NCBI RefSeq assembly: GCF_900101955.1
Contig: NZ_FNAQ01000004.1
Location: 158,862 to 222,861, forward strand
DNA length: 64,000 nt
Origin: Desulfuromonas thiophila
GTDB taxonomy: Bacteria > Desulfobacterota > Desulfuromonadia > Desulfuromonadales > Desulfuromonadaceae
Direction: 5' to 3'
Shown: in pieces, positions 1 through 8,360 of the stretch
Numbering within the stretch: the stretch's first letter is position 1
Layout: every line of letters starts with the position of its first letter
Position numbers and translations under genes: made by a program
The notes under the pieces: generated by a model
The model's database searches: none
Told to the model about the DNA's origin: nothing
Seen by the model: only the letters and a program-made list of their open reading frames with translations

Positions 1-631
1 CCTCCTCCATCACAGCTTCCTCAATCTGGCGCTGAGAAACCTCGGGCGTATGCTGGGTGGAAAGCACTACGGCATCAATCCGCGTCGGCTTATCGTCAAT
101 ATACTGGATGGAGACCTGTGACTTACTGTCTGGCCGCAGAAAATCGAGAATGCCTTCCTTGCGCACCTGGGCCAGCCGTTTGGTCAGTTCGTGGGCAAAT
201 ACAATCGGCATCGGCATCAGCTGCGGTGTATCAATGCAGGCATAGCCGAACATCAAACCCTGATCGCCGGCGCCCTGCTCCAGATGCAGGCCCTGCCCCT
301 CGGTCACGCCCTGGGAGATATCAGGTGACTGCCGATCAAGACTGGTCATCACGGCGCAGGTATCGGCATCGAATCCCATCTGCGAACTGACATAGCCGAT
401 TTCACGAATGGTCTGACGCACAACATCGGCGTGGTCGATACGGGCATGGGTGGTGATCTCACCGGCAAGCATGACCATGCCGGTGGTAATCAAGGTTTCA
501 CAGGCGACACGGGCTGTTTTATCCTGGGCCAGAATGGCATCGAGAATGGCGTCGGAGATCTGATCCGCCATCTTATCGGGATGGCCTTCACTGACGGATT
601 CGGACGTGAACATGAAATCGGTCATTGGCAT
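1..631 (-). CDS. metK: S-adenosylmethionine synthetase, 5' part
   Basis: Makes S-adenosylmethionine from methionine and ATP in the cytoplasm. About 210 N-terminal residues are visible; the rest lies beyond the left edge (family length about 385-390). The start reads [20 protein letters not shown], and the family motif EGHPDK and the GAGDQG loop are both present. ATG at 631 is chosen because AAAGGAA lies about 10 bases upstream; a second in-frame ATG is at 625. It lies downstream of ptsI on the same strand but behind its own sigma-70-like promoter at 670-698. The family assignment is secure. Confidence 0.96.
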   Translation of the reverse strand, partial: MPMTDFMFTSESVSEGHPDKMADQISDAILDAILAQDKTARVACETLITTGMVMLAGEITTHARIDHADVVRQTIREIGYVSSQMGFDADTCAVMTSLDRQSPDISQGVTEGQGLHLEQGAGDQGLMFGYACIDTPQLMPMPIVFAHELTKRLAQVRKEGILDFLRPDSKSQVSIQYIDDKPTRIDAVVLSTQHTPEVSQRQIEEAVMEE

Positions 632-669
632 GGGCGCAAGTTCCTTTCTGTAGGGAAAATCAGACGGGG

Positions 670-698
670 AGTATACGGGAACGGGCCGATGCCGGCAA
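670..698 (-). promoter_or_regulatory. sigma-70-type promoter for metK
   Basis: On the minus strand a -35 TTGCCG (693-698) and a -10 TATACT (670-675) are separated by exactly 17 bases. This predicts a short leader of about 30 bases before the metK ATG. No SAM-riboswitch-like sequence is seen in the 257 bases upstream of metK (632-888), and nothing else was recognised there. Promoter call from sequence only. Confidence 0.6.
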
Positions 699-888
699 CA
701 GCTTAATCGCGCCATCTCGCGAAGAAAAACGTCCCGGCAGCAACCAGCGGCAGTCCGGCCGGAATGGTCAAACAATAACTGGCCGGCGCACGATCCGACA
801 CCACCGCGACCTGGGTTTCAGCTGAAATCGCACGGGGACGGCAGCTGCTTGCACATGCTGATCAATCGCTGTCACGGCAGGCCGCCTG

Positions 889-2670
889 CTAATAATCCAG
901 TTCCGGCACCGCCTCGGGGAAGGCACTCGCCAACTGCTGCTGCAGGCAGCGCAGTACATCAGCCGCCGTTTTCTGGCGCAGCAGGGTTTCACGCAAGACG
1001 CTGTTGCTGTGACTGTCCCATTGCCGCACCAGCTTTTTCACACGCGAAATACCACTGCTATTCATCGACAACTCACGATAACCCAACGCCAGCAATACAA
1101 TACTGAACATGGGTTCTCCCGCCATTTCACCGCAGACACTCAGGCCAATACCGGCCTGATGAGCGGCGTCAGCCACCCGGGTGAGAGCACGCAGAATGGC
1201 CGGATGGAACGGTTCGTACAGGTAGGCGACATGTTCGTTACTGCGATCAACCGCCAGACAGTACTGAATCAAGTCATTGGTACCTATGGAGAAGAAATCG
1301 ACCTCTTCGGCCAGAACATCCGCCAGAAAAACTGCTGAAGGGGTTTCCACCATGATACCGACGGGCAACCGGGCATCAAAGGGATGCCCCTCAAGACGCA
1401 GCTCCGCCATCACCTCATCGAGCAGGGCGCGACACTGGCGCACCTCAGACAAGCCGGAGATCATCGGGAACATCAGCCGCACCGGGCCCTCGGCCGAAGC
1501 GCGCAGGATGGCGCGCAACTGCTGTCGCAGCAGGCGCTGTTCCCATAGCGACAGACGGATAGAACGCAGCCCCATGGCCGGATTGGCCTCATCGGCCAGA
1601 CAGATGCCGCTGGCAAACTTGTCACCACCGACATCCAGGGTACGGATGGTCACCGGATCGGGCCGGAAGCTGGCCAGAATCTGGCGATAAGCCTGCAGTT
1701 GTTCCTCCTCGTCCGGCGGCTGCTGCCGAGCCATGTACATAAATTCGGTGCGCAACAGCCCCACTCCTTCGGCACCATTGCGCCGTGCCGGTTCAGCCTC
1801 CTGTAAGAACTCCAGATTGGCCTGTAGGCGGATAGAGGCACCGTCGCGGGTACAGGCCGGTAAATCACGATAGACCTGTAATTGCTTCTGGTAAAACTCG
1901 TAGCGCCGCTTTTTTTCCAGGTACTGTCGCAGTGTTTCGGCCGTCGGATAGGCGATCAGCAGGCCACTGCTGCCGTCGATAATCACCGGTGCGCCAGCCG
2001 GCAGCTGCTGGGTAACACGTTCAAGGCCAACCACTGCGGGGATATCAAGAGAGCGAGCCAGAATGGCGGTATGGGAGGTACGACCTCCCAGGTCGGTCAC
2101 GAAGGCGACCACCTGGACACGGTCAAGTTGACAGGTATCGGCGGGTGACAGATCGTGGGCAACAATGACCGAGCGGCGTTCCAGTCGGGCAACGCGCGGC
2201 TGCTCGTGACCCTGCAGGTTGCGCAAGATGCGTTCGCCCACCAACTCGACATCACTGCCACGCTCACGCAGGTATTCGTCCGCGATGCCTTCGAAGGTGC
2301 GCAGCAACTCCTGCAATACCTGTTTGAGCGCGCCGGCAGCGTTGATCTGCAGCTGACGAATACGCGCGATGGTCGCCTCATAAAGCAGGGGATCACGCAG
2401 AATCAACAGCTGGGTATCGATGATATGAAAGGGTTCCTGCTGACAGTTTTGTCGCAGTTGCTCCTGCACCTGTTCTAACTGAAGGCGGGTCAGTTCTACA
2501 GCCGCGCTGAAGGCAGCCACCTCGGCATCAAGATGCTCGGGTCCTATCTGCTGTTCCACCACGCTAATCCGCTGGCGGTCGAGCAGATAAACCTCACCAA
2601 TGGCAATGCCGGGTGAGGCCGCTACCCCCTGCAAACAGAACTGCTCTTTAGTCTTCGCCGAACCGTTCAC
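889..2670 (-). CDS. ptsI: PTS enzyme I (phosphoenolpyruvate-protein phosphotransferase)
   Basis: Enzyme I transfers phosphate from phosphoenolpyruvate to HPr. The protein is about 593 residues, normal for the family. The N-terminal HPr-binding domain carries the phospho-histidine motif GGRTSHTAI with His200. The C-terminal PEP-binding TIM barrel contains GVGLLRTEF and later GTNDLIQY and CGEMA. The first possible start is GTG at 2670, which overlaps the end of ptsH by 23 bases; a TTG about 12 codons further in (just before QGVAASPG) is a real alternative. It is the last gene of the PTS/rpoN block. The Ntr paralogue ptsP normally carries an N-terminal GAF domain, absent here, so this is the ptsI type. 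Confidence 0.95.
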   Translation of the reverse strand: MNGSAKTKEQFCLQGVAASPGIAIGEVYLLDRQRISVVEQQIGPEHLDAEVAAFSAAVELTRLQLEQVQEQLRQNCQQEPFHIIDTQLLILRDPLLYEATIARIRQLQINAAGALKQVLQELLRTFEGIADEYLRERGSDVELVGERILRNLQGHEQPRVARLERRSVIVAHDLSPADTCQLDRVQVVAFVTDLGGRTSHTAILARSLDIPAVVGLERVTQQLPAGAPVIIDGSSGLLIAYPTAETLRQYLEKKRRYEFYQKQLQVYRDLPACTRDGASIRLQANLEFLQEAEPARRNGAEGVGLLRTEFMYMARQQPPDEEEQLQAYRQILASFRPDPVTIRTLDVGGDKFASGICLADEANPAMGLRSIRLSLWEQRLLRQQLRAILRASAEGPVRLMFPMISGLSEVRQCRALLDEVMAELRLEGHPFDARLPVGIMVETPSAVFLADVLAEEVDFFSIGTNDLIQYCLAVDRSNEHVAYLYEPFHPAILRALTRVADAAHQAGIGLSVCGEMAGEPMFSIVLLALGYRELSMNSSGISRVKKLVRQWDSHSNSVLRETLLRQKTAADVLRCLQQQLASAFPEAVPELDY

Positions 2671-2914
2671 GAATCAGTGTCTCCAGCGCCGCCAGGGCCT
2701 CGTCGGCTTGCGGCCCTTCGGTGCGCACCTGAATGCGGGTCCCTTTGGGTGCGGCCAGCATCAAAATTCCCATGATACTTTTGCCGTTAACTTCAAAATC
2801 GTCCTTCTGCACGAACACTTCGGCCTTGAACTGACTGGCCAACTGAACAAACTGGGCCGCGGCACGGGCATGCAGTCCCAGGCGGTTGATGATTTCACAT
2901 TCTTTTTCAGGCAT
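2648..2914 (-). CDS. ptsH: HPr phosphocarrier protein
   Basis: HPr carries phosphate from enzyme I to the IIA domains. With ATG at 2914 the protein has 88 residues, the family standard, and the active-site histidine of GLHARAA falls at His15 and the HprK-target serine of NGKSIMGI at Ser46, both canonical numbers. AAGAAGG lies 5 bases before that ATG, so the upstream TTG (2932) is rejected. The usual HARPA motif reads HARAA here. Presence of Ser46 together with hprK in the same block indicates regulatory serine phosphorylation as well as histidine transfer. Confidence 0.95.
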   Translation of the reverse strand: MPEKECEIINRLGLHARAAAQFVQLASQFKAEVFVQKDDFEVNGKSIMGILMLAAPKGTRIQVRTEGPQADEALAALETLIRERFGED

Positions 2915-2985
2915 GTTCACCTTCTTGGTCAAAAACCGGAATCAGCAGCAGGGCCTGGCTCTGTCCTGCCAACCACCAGGCGGCT

Positions 2986-3765
2986 TCAGTTGCCCCACTG
3001 CGACAAGGGAGGTACAGCTTCCGGCAAAAAAAGAATCAGCAGCAACAGCGCCAGCCACCACAGCAGCACAAGCGAAATCCCCCGGCGCAAAACCAGTGCC
3101 AGCAACGGAATCAGGGCAGCAAACAACAGCGGCACCAACCAGATCAGCAACCCGTTGGCAAGTTCGAGCTGATGCAGCAACAACGCGCAGCCCGCTCCCA
3201 ACAACACCAGTGTTGCCTGCTTGCAACGAATTGCCAGATCGGCCAGACGCAGGTGCTGCAACAACATGACCACCTGATGCCCCCGTCCATAACCCTGCAG
3301 ACTACCAAGCAGCCGCACCAACAGGGTCGGCAGAATAAAGCCGGCCAGAACCACCAGGGGCCAGCCCGGCCAGCCCAGCCAAGCCAGCAGCAAGGCGGCA
3401 CAGAACACCAGCGGACGCAGACCGCCCCAGAACAACGCATCGCCAACGGCAGCAACCGGTGCCATGACCGCCCGCAGAAACGCCTCCGGCGCCATCAGGG
3501 TCGACTGACCCGAGAGGCGCTCTTCGTACAAACGCACCGCCGCCGCCAATACAGCTGGAGCCAGAAAAACATTGGTATTGAAATAACCAGCAAAGGGCTG
3601 CAAAGGTTCCTTCTGCTGAACCGTGGCCGGATAACGCAGCTGCCCGCGCAGCAGCCACAGACAGCCAAGCCCCTGGAAGGTCTTGTAATTCCAGCTCAAT
3701 GGCAACAACAGGCTGGCAGCACTAAACCTTAACCAGCGCCCCAGGTCCTCGGGCAGAAGCCTCAT
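2986..3765 (-). CDS. PTS mannose-class IID membrane subunit
   Basis: A 259-residue protein beginning MRLLPEDLGRWLRFSAASLL, with the NYKTFQGLG segment typical of the IID family (enzyme IID of mannose/sorbose PTS), a charged middle part and several hydrophobic segments in the C-terminal half. It forms the membrane channel with IIC. It starts 17 bases after the IIC gene and precedes ptsH. An open frame continues upstream to 4305 but overlaps the whole IIC gene and is not used. Sugar specificity cannot be read from the sequence. Confidence 0.85.
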   Translation of the reverse strand: MRLLPEDLGRWLRFSAASLLLPLSWNYKTFQGLGCLWLLRGQLRYPATVQQKEPLQPFAGYFNTNVFLAPAVLAAAVRLYEERLSGQSTLMAPEAFLRAVMAPVAAVGDALFWGGLRPLVFCAALLLAWLGWPGWPLVVLAGFILPTLLVRLLGSLQGYGRGHQVVMLLQHLRLADLAIRCKQATLVLLGAGCALLLHQLELANGLLIWLVPLLFAALIPLLALVLRRGISLVLLWWLALLLLILFLPEAVPPLSQWGN

Positions 3766-3782
3766 GACAGTCTTGTCTCTCT

Positions 3783-4478
3783 TCAGCCCAGCAGCGCCAG
3801 CAGCAGGCTGGTCGCGGCAAAAGCACCAAAAAACAGCTGCGCGCCCCGCGGTACCGCTAGCTGCGGCACCAAGGCTGCGAGCCCGCACAGCAACAGGACT
3901 GTCGCCAACCGGCCATCGGGTACCAGCCTCAGCCAGACCAGCATCTCGCCCAGAAGCCAGGCGGTCAGCAGCCCCAGCAGCAACAGCAATGTAAAACTGC
4001 ACAGACTGGCAAGAGCGAACAACACCGCGCCCCAGCCGTGGCAACGCAGCGCCGCATGTACCTGCCCAACAGCCAGGCAGTCCTGGGCCCGCTGCGCCAG
4101 ACGGCCGTTGCAATGGCGGGCGAGAATATCGGGGCAGCGCCCCAAGGGGGCCAGACTGGCACAGAGCAATGCCAGCAGTGCCTGGCTGACAGGATCGGCC
4201 AGCGGAAAACTGACCAGGGAACCGGCATGAAGACTCACAGCAGCCAGCGTCGCCTGGGTATCGTCGGGAGCAACGGTGGCACCGACTGGCAAACGCAGCA
4301 GCCAAACGGGCTCAAGCAGCATACCGATCAGCAACCCGGCTTGCCAGTTCCCGACAATCAGACCTGCCACTGGGCCACACAACAACGGCCGGCACAGCTG
4401 CAACTGGGCCAGAGCCGTGCGATCAAGACCGGCCAGCACCGCCAGCCCCAGCATCAGGCTCCATTGCAGCACCGACAT
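3783..4478 (-). CDS. PTS mannose-class IIC membrane subunit
   Basis: A 231-residue, very hydrophobic protein starting MSVLQWSLMLGLAVLAGLDR. The region LIVGNWQAGLLIGMLLEPVW resembles the conserved IIC segment of the mannose/sorbose family, in which IIC and IID form the permease. ATG at 4478 lies 4 bases after the IIB stop, so coupling is likely. Earlier in-frame starts up to 4583 would sit inside IIB and are rejected. The substrate is unknown. Confidence 0.85.
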   Translation of the reverse strand: MSVLQWSLMLGLAVLAGLDRTALAQLQLCRPLLCGPVAGLIVGNWQAGLLIGMLLEPVWLLRLPVGATVAPDDTQATLAAVSLHAGSLVSFPLADPVSQALLALLCASLAPLGRCPDILARHCNGRLAQRAQDCLAVGQVHAALRCHGWGAVLFALASLCSFTLLLLLGLLTAWLLGEMLVWLRLVPDGRLATVLLLCGLAALVPQLAVPRGAQLFFGAFAATSLLLALLG

Positions 4479-4482
4479 AGCC

Positions 4483-4971
4483 CTAGTCTCCCAGACAGTG
4501 GCACTGGCGGTTCCAGCGTCGAACCCGGTCGGTGGGAATGCACTGCGCCTGCACCGCCACACCAAGCTGCGACAAGCGATCAAACACCGCCATATCGGCT
4601 TCGTCCACCGCCAGGGTACAGGACAGGCACTGTTTGCCAGTCATCAGATGCATATTGCCCAAATTAAGTTCAGAAAAATGCAATCCCTGCTCGTAAGCCT
4701 GCAGGGCGTCCTGGGGCGTGGCGAACAGAATCAGCAGATTGTGATGATGCTCCAGGTGGCGTTGCACCAGGGCCGCCACCTGACTTTGGGAACAGATTTC
4801 AACTCGCAAATGCTGCGGCACCACCGCCAGCATCAGTTGGCTGCGAAACGGGTCGGCGGCCACCGTATCATCGACTACCACCAGGTAATCCGCCCGCACA
4901 AAAGGGACCCAGGCCTCCAGCACCTGACCATGAATCAGACGGTTATCAACCCGCGCCAGCACCAGCGCCAT
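4483..4971 (-). CDS. PTS mannose-class IIB subunit
   Basis: A 162-residue cytoplasmic IIB protein of the mannose/sorbose family. The opening ARVDNRLIHGQVLEAW is diagnostic, with the phosphorylated histidine at His14. It takes phosphate from IIA and passes it to the sugar bound by IIC/IID. It lies 3 bases after the IIA gene and 4 bases before IIC. Length and motif are normal, so it should be functional. Confidence 0.93.
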   Translation of the reverse strand: MALVLARVDNRLIHGQVLEAWVPFVRADYLVVVDDTVAADPFRSQLMLAVVPQHLRVEICSQSQVAALVQRHLEHHHNLLILFATPQDALQAYEQGLHFSELNLGNMHLMTGKQCLSCTLAVDEADMAVFDRLSQLGVAVQAQCIPTDRVRRWNRQCHCLGD

Positions 4972-4974
4972 CCG

Positions 4975-5382
4975 TCACTCCCTGCGCCGCAGCACCGTAC
5001 GGGTGCTGACAATGGCCTCACGGCCGTAACCCGCCAAATAATCAGCCAGCGCCTCAATCTCCATGTCCCCACGACAGGAGGCACACTTGAGCAACATCGG
5101 CAAATTGACACCATTGAGGATTTCCATCCGGCGCAACGGCAGATGACGGGCGGCCAGATTAGCGGGCGTGCCACCGAACATGTCCGTCAGCACCAGCACC
5201 CCTGCACCGCCGTCGCCAAGTTGCGTCAACAGCGTTTCAAAGCGCCGTTCCAGTTCGGCACTGTCGAGCCCGCGTTCAACCCCCAGCGCCGCCGCGGCCG
5301 GCAGCGGCCCGACGATGGTTGCAGCGGTATCGAGCAGGGATTGGGCCAGGGTACCATGGGTGATCACCAGCAATCCGATCAT
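4975..5382 (-). CDS. PTS mannose-class IIA subunit
   Basis: A 135-residue IIA domain protein (ManX-type, EIIA-man fold). MIGLLVITHGTLAQSL carries the phospho-histidine at His9, and VLTDMFGGTPANLA is the conserved second motif. It is a stand-alone IIA, unlike the IIA-IIB fusion of E. coli ManX. Its start overlaps the rapZ stop by 4 bases, which suggests translational coupling. It receives phosphate from HPr (ptsH, encoded in the same block). Confidence 0.94.
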   Translation of the reverse strand: MIGLLVITHGTLAQSLLDTAATIVGPLPAAAALGVERGLDSAELERRFETLLTQLGDGGAGVLVLTDMFGGTPANLAARHLPLRRMEILNGVNLPMLLKCASCRGDMEIEALADYLAGYGREAIVSTRTVLRRRE

Positions 5383-6248
5383 CCGTCCTCCTTGACCAGA
5401 TCACGATGCACCAGACGCACGGTTGTCCCCTGCTCGGCCAGACATCTGTGCAACTCCTCAACCAGGGCGACACTGCGATGGCGACCGCCGGTACAGCCAA
5501 TGGCCACCGTCAGGTAGCTCTTGCCCTCCTGCCGGTAATGCGGCAGCAAAAAACCCAGATAGTCGCGCGTGCGCTCAACAAAGGCCCGGCACAGGGGCTG
5601 CTGCAGCACAAATTCCCGCACCGGCGCGTCACGACCGGAAAAGGGCCGCAACTGGGGTTCATAATAGGGATTGGGCAGAAAACGCACGTCGATCACCAGA
5701 TCGGCCTCAAGAGGCAGACCATAGCGAAAACCAAAGGATTCCAGGCGGACCATCAGAGGCACGGCCCGCTCGGCATGACCATGCAACTGGCGCAATACCG
5801 CGGCACGCAGTTCATGAACGGTCAGAGCACTGGTATCGAACACCACCGTGGCCTGGCGGCGTAAGGGCTGCAACATACTGCGTTCCCGCTCCAGCGCGGC
5901 CGGCAGCCCCTCACTGCCGCTCAGGGGATGGCGGCGGCGGGTTTCGGAAAAACGCCGCAACAGCACCTCGTCGCCGGCATCAAAAAAATAGACCTCCAGC
6001 ACATAACCGGCCTGCTTCACCGCCGCCAGACCAGTGCCGGCGCCATCCATGAACTGAGGATTGCGCACATCCATCACCAGCGCTACCCCAACTTGGTGCG
6101 AAGCACCACCCTCCTGCTGCAACTGGAGAAACTGGGGCAACAACGCCAGCGGAAAATTGTCGATGACAGAAAAACCCTCATCTTCCAGCACCCGCGCCGC
6201 TGTCGATTTGCCACTGCCGGAGAGCCCGGTGATCACAATGAAACGCAT
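5379..6248 (-). CDS. rapZ: RapZ/YvcJ-family nucleotide-binding protein
   Basis: A 289-residue protein with an N-terminal P-loop ITGLSGSGKSTA (residues 7-17) and the C-terminal RapZ domain including IGCTGGRHRSVALVE. In enteric bacteria RapZ senses glucosamine-6-phosphate and directs decay of the GlmZ small RNA; in other phyla the role is less clear and GlmZ is not expected here. It lies between hprK (3-base gap) and the IIA gene, the standard neighbourhood with ptsN and rpoN. Confidence 0.95.
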   Translation of the reverse strand: MRFIVITGLSGSGKSTAARVLEDEGFSVIDNFPLALLPQFLQLQQEGGASHQVGVALVMDVRNPQFMDGAGTGLAAVKQAGYVLEVYFFDAGDEVLLRRFSETRRRHPLSGSEGLPAALERERSMLQPLRRQATVVFDTSALTVHELRAAVLRQLHGHAERAVPLMVRLESFGFRYGLPLEADLVIDVRFLPNPYYEPQLRPFSGRDAPVREFVLQQPLCRAFVERTRDYLGFLLPHYRQEGKSYLTVAIGCTGGRHRSVALVEELHRCLAEQGTTVRLVHRDLVKEDG

Positions 6249-6251
6249 CCC

Positions 6252-7226
6252 TTACTCCAGACTGTCACCGATAATCAGATGGGAATGCAGCTGGGCCATT
6301 TCGGCCATGCGTTTTTCCAGCCGGTCCTGGAACTCCCGTGCGCTGTTGTAGCCCATTTCCTTAAGGAGTTGGTTGCGGGCTGCCACCTCTATCAGTGTCG
6401 AGATGTTGCGACCGGGACAGACCGGTATCTTCAACAGCGGAATACGGATGTCGAGCAGCTCGTAAAACTGCTCATCAAGCCCCAGTCTGTCGTAGCTGGC
6501 ACCTTCCTGCCATTCCAGCAGTTCGATGGCCAGATCGATCTTTTTACGCTCGCGAATGGCGGCGACACCAAACAGATGTTTGATATTGATGATGCCCAGA
6601 CCACGCACCTCCATGTGGTAGTGCAGCAGATCACTGCCTTCGCCAAACAACACAGCCGGCAGTTTGGTGCGCACCCGCACCACATCGTCGGCCACCAGGC
6701 GATGACCACGCAACACCAGATCAAGGGCGCATTCGCTCTTGCCGATGCCGCTTTGGCCCACCAGCAACACGCCAACACCGAAGACATCGACCAGCACACC
6801 ATGGACGCTGGTCGAGGGCAACAACCGCTCTTCGAGAAAACGGCTGATCAGGGAGATAAACGCCGAGCTTTTCATCTCGGTACGCAACAGGGGGATGGAA
6901 TAGCGGGCGGTCTTTTCCAGCAAAACCGGCGGTGCCATCTGCCCCTTGGTAATGACAAAACAGGAAAAACCCAGGGCACACAGCTGCTCAACATTGCTCT
7001 CGGCAACCTCGGGCGAGAGTTTTTCCAGGTAGCTCAGTTCGGTGGAACCAAGGATCTGCAACCGATTCGGGTGCAGGTAGTTGTAATGGCCAGCCAGCGC
7101 CAGACCCGGCTTCTGAATGCGGTGGGAGGCAATATTCTTGTCCAACCCGTCGAAGCCGGAGAGCACCTCCAGCTCCAGGCCGGTATCCTCCTCCTCCAGC
7201 AACGACCGCACCGTCAGCTGTGCCAT
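6252..7226 (-). CDS. hprK: HPr kinase/phosphorylase
   Basis: A 324-residue bifunctional enzyme that phosphorylates HPr on Ser46 and also removes that phosphate. The N-terminal HprK domain is followed by the catalytic domain, with conserved His142 in VHGVLVD, Walker A GQSGIGKS (157-164) and the ADD motif at 179-181. The C-terminal signature region around EVRGLGIINIKHLFG is present. All catalytic elements are intact. It is co-directional with ptsN (29-base gap) and rapZ, and its target ptsH is encoded five genes downstream. Confidence 0.96.
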   Translation of the reverse strand: MAQLTVRSLLEEEDTGLELEVLSGFDGLDKNIASHRIQKPGLALAGHYNYLHPNRLQILGSTELSYLEKLSPEVAESNVEQLCALGFSCFVITKGQMAPPVLLEKTARYSIPLLRTEMKSSAFISLISRFLEERLLPSTSVHGVLVDVFGVGVLLVGQSGIGKSECALDLVLRGHRLVADDVVRVRTKLPAVLFGEGSDLLHYHMEVRGLGIINIKHLFGVAAIRERKKIDLAIELLEWQEGASYDRLGLDEQFYELLDIRIPLLKIPVCPGRNISTLIEVAARNQLLKEMGYNSAREFQDRLEKRMAEMAQLHSHLIIGDSLE

Positions 7227-7255
7227 GATTCCGCTCCCCTTGCCGCTGCGACGTC

Positions 7256-7714
7256 CTAGGCCGGATCGCCGGTGCGGATGATTTCGTACAATTCCGCGGC
7301 GTCGCGGGCCGCCATCAGCTGCGCACGCACCTGCGCGTCCTTGAGCAATTTGGAAATACGCGCCAGGGTTTTCAGGTGAATACTGACCGAATCCTCCGGT
7401 GCCAGCAGCAGAAAAAACAGATGCGCCGGTTTGCCATCCATCGAGTCGAAATCAACCCCGGCGCGGCTGCGACCGAAAGCCAGCAAAAGGCGATCGACCG
7501 TTTTCAGCTTACCGTGGGGGATCGCCACCCCCTCGCCGATACCGGTGCTGCCAAGCCGTTCACGCTCCCGCAATACCTGCAGAACCGCCTCACGGCCAAG
7601 TGCGGGCGCGGCACGCAACAGCACCTCGGTCATCTGCTCCAGGGCCTGGTCCTTGCCCCGGCAACTGAGGTCGGCTTCAACAGCCACCGGGTCGAGCAAT
7701 TCAACAATACGCAT
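7256..7714 (-). CDS. ptsN: PTS IIA-Ntr (nitrogen regulatory) protein
   Basis: A 152-residue PTS IIA type-2 domain protein. The phospho-histidine lies in GVAIPHGKL (His67). IIA-Ntr is the output of the nitrogen-PTS branch and regulates potassium transport and sigma-54-linked processes in proteobacteria; it does not move sugar. It sits between hpf and hprK, in the order rpoN-hpf-ptsN found widely in proteobacteria. No separate ptsP is visible in this window, so phosphorylation by the HPr/EI pair encoded here is plausible but inferred. Confidence 0.93.
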   Translation of the reverse strand: MRIVELLDPVAVEADLSCRGKDQALEQMTEVLLRAAPALGREAVLQVLRERERLGSTGIGEGVAIPHGKLKTVDRLLLAFGRSRAGVDFDSMDGKPAHLFFLLLAPEDSVSIHLKTLARISKLLKDAQVRAQLMAARDAAELYEIIRTGDPA

Positions 7715-7774
7715 GGCTCATCTACAGAAAAAACGGGCTCCGGCACGCATCGTCCAGAGCCCGTGAGAAACAGA

Positions 7775-8323
7775 TTACTTCTGGGGAACAATCAGGCCAT
7801 AGTTGCCGTCCGCACGACGATAAATGACATTCACCTCTTCGGTGGCATCGTCGGTAAACACCAGAAAATCCTTGTGCATCAGATCCATCTGCATGACCGC
7901 CTCGTCGACGGACATGGGCTTGACAGAAAAGCTGCTGGTTTTGACCACACGCGGCTCGCCGCTGAAATCGTCGATGCTGGCCGCCTCGATAATGCTTTTG
8001 GTAACGTCACGGCTCTTGCCCTTGCGCGGCGTATGACTTTTCAGCTTTTCCTTGTAACGTTTGAGCTGGCGTTCGATTTTATCAACCACGGCATCAAGGG
8101 CGGCATACATGTCGTCAGTGACCTCGGCCGAAGCCTTGATCGTGATCCCTTTGGCCACCAGGGTCACCTCGGCATTGTGACGGATCTTCTTCTCCACCGT
8201 CAGCACAACCTGCGCATCGATGGGTTCATCGATGTACTTGTGAACACGGCCAAGCTTTTCCTCCGCATAGCTGCGCAGGGCATCACTGGAATCCATATGC
8301 CGGAACGTGACGGCAATCTGCAT
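7775..8323 (-). CDS. hpf: Ribosome hibernation-promoting factor, long form
   Basis: A 182-residue protein: an N-terminal sigma-54 modulation/S30AE domain (MQIAVTFRHMDSSDALRSYA), a charged linker, and a C-terminal dimerisation domain starting at FSVKPMSVDEAV and ending in YRRADGNYGLI. The extra C-terminal domain marks the long form that can pair 70S ribosomes into 100S dimers in stationary phase. ATG at 8323 is preceded by AGGAGGT, a strong ribosome-binding site, so upstream in-frame codons are not used. It lies 37 bases after rpoN. Confidence 0.95.
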   Translation of the reverse strand: MQIAVTFRHMDSSDALRSYAEEKLGRVHKYIDEPIDAQVVLTVEKKIRHNAEVTLVAKGITIKASAEVTDDMYAALDAVVDKIERQLKRYKEKLKSHTPRKGKSRDVTKSIIEAASIDDFSGEPRVVKTSSFSVKPMSVDEAVMQMDLMHKDFLVFTDDATEEVNVIYRRADGNYGLIVPQK

Positions 8324-8360
8324 AAGGTCAACCTCCTGTCGGGCTTCCCGCAAGGGAAGA

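Noticed and set aside
632..888. Possible SAM riboswitch before metK
   Set aside because: No SAM-I or SAH riboswitch core could be found; a normal promoter with a short leader of about 30 bases leaves no room for one.
3766..4305. Long N-terminal extension of the IID gene
   Set aside because: It overlaps most of the IIC gene; the extension has no family similarity and the IID signature begins at MRLLPEDL.
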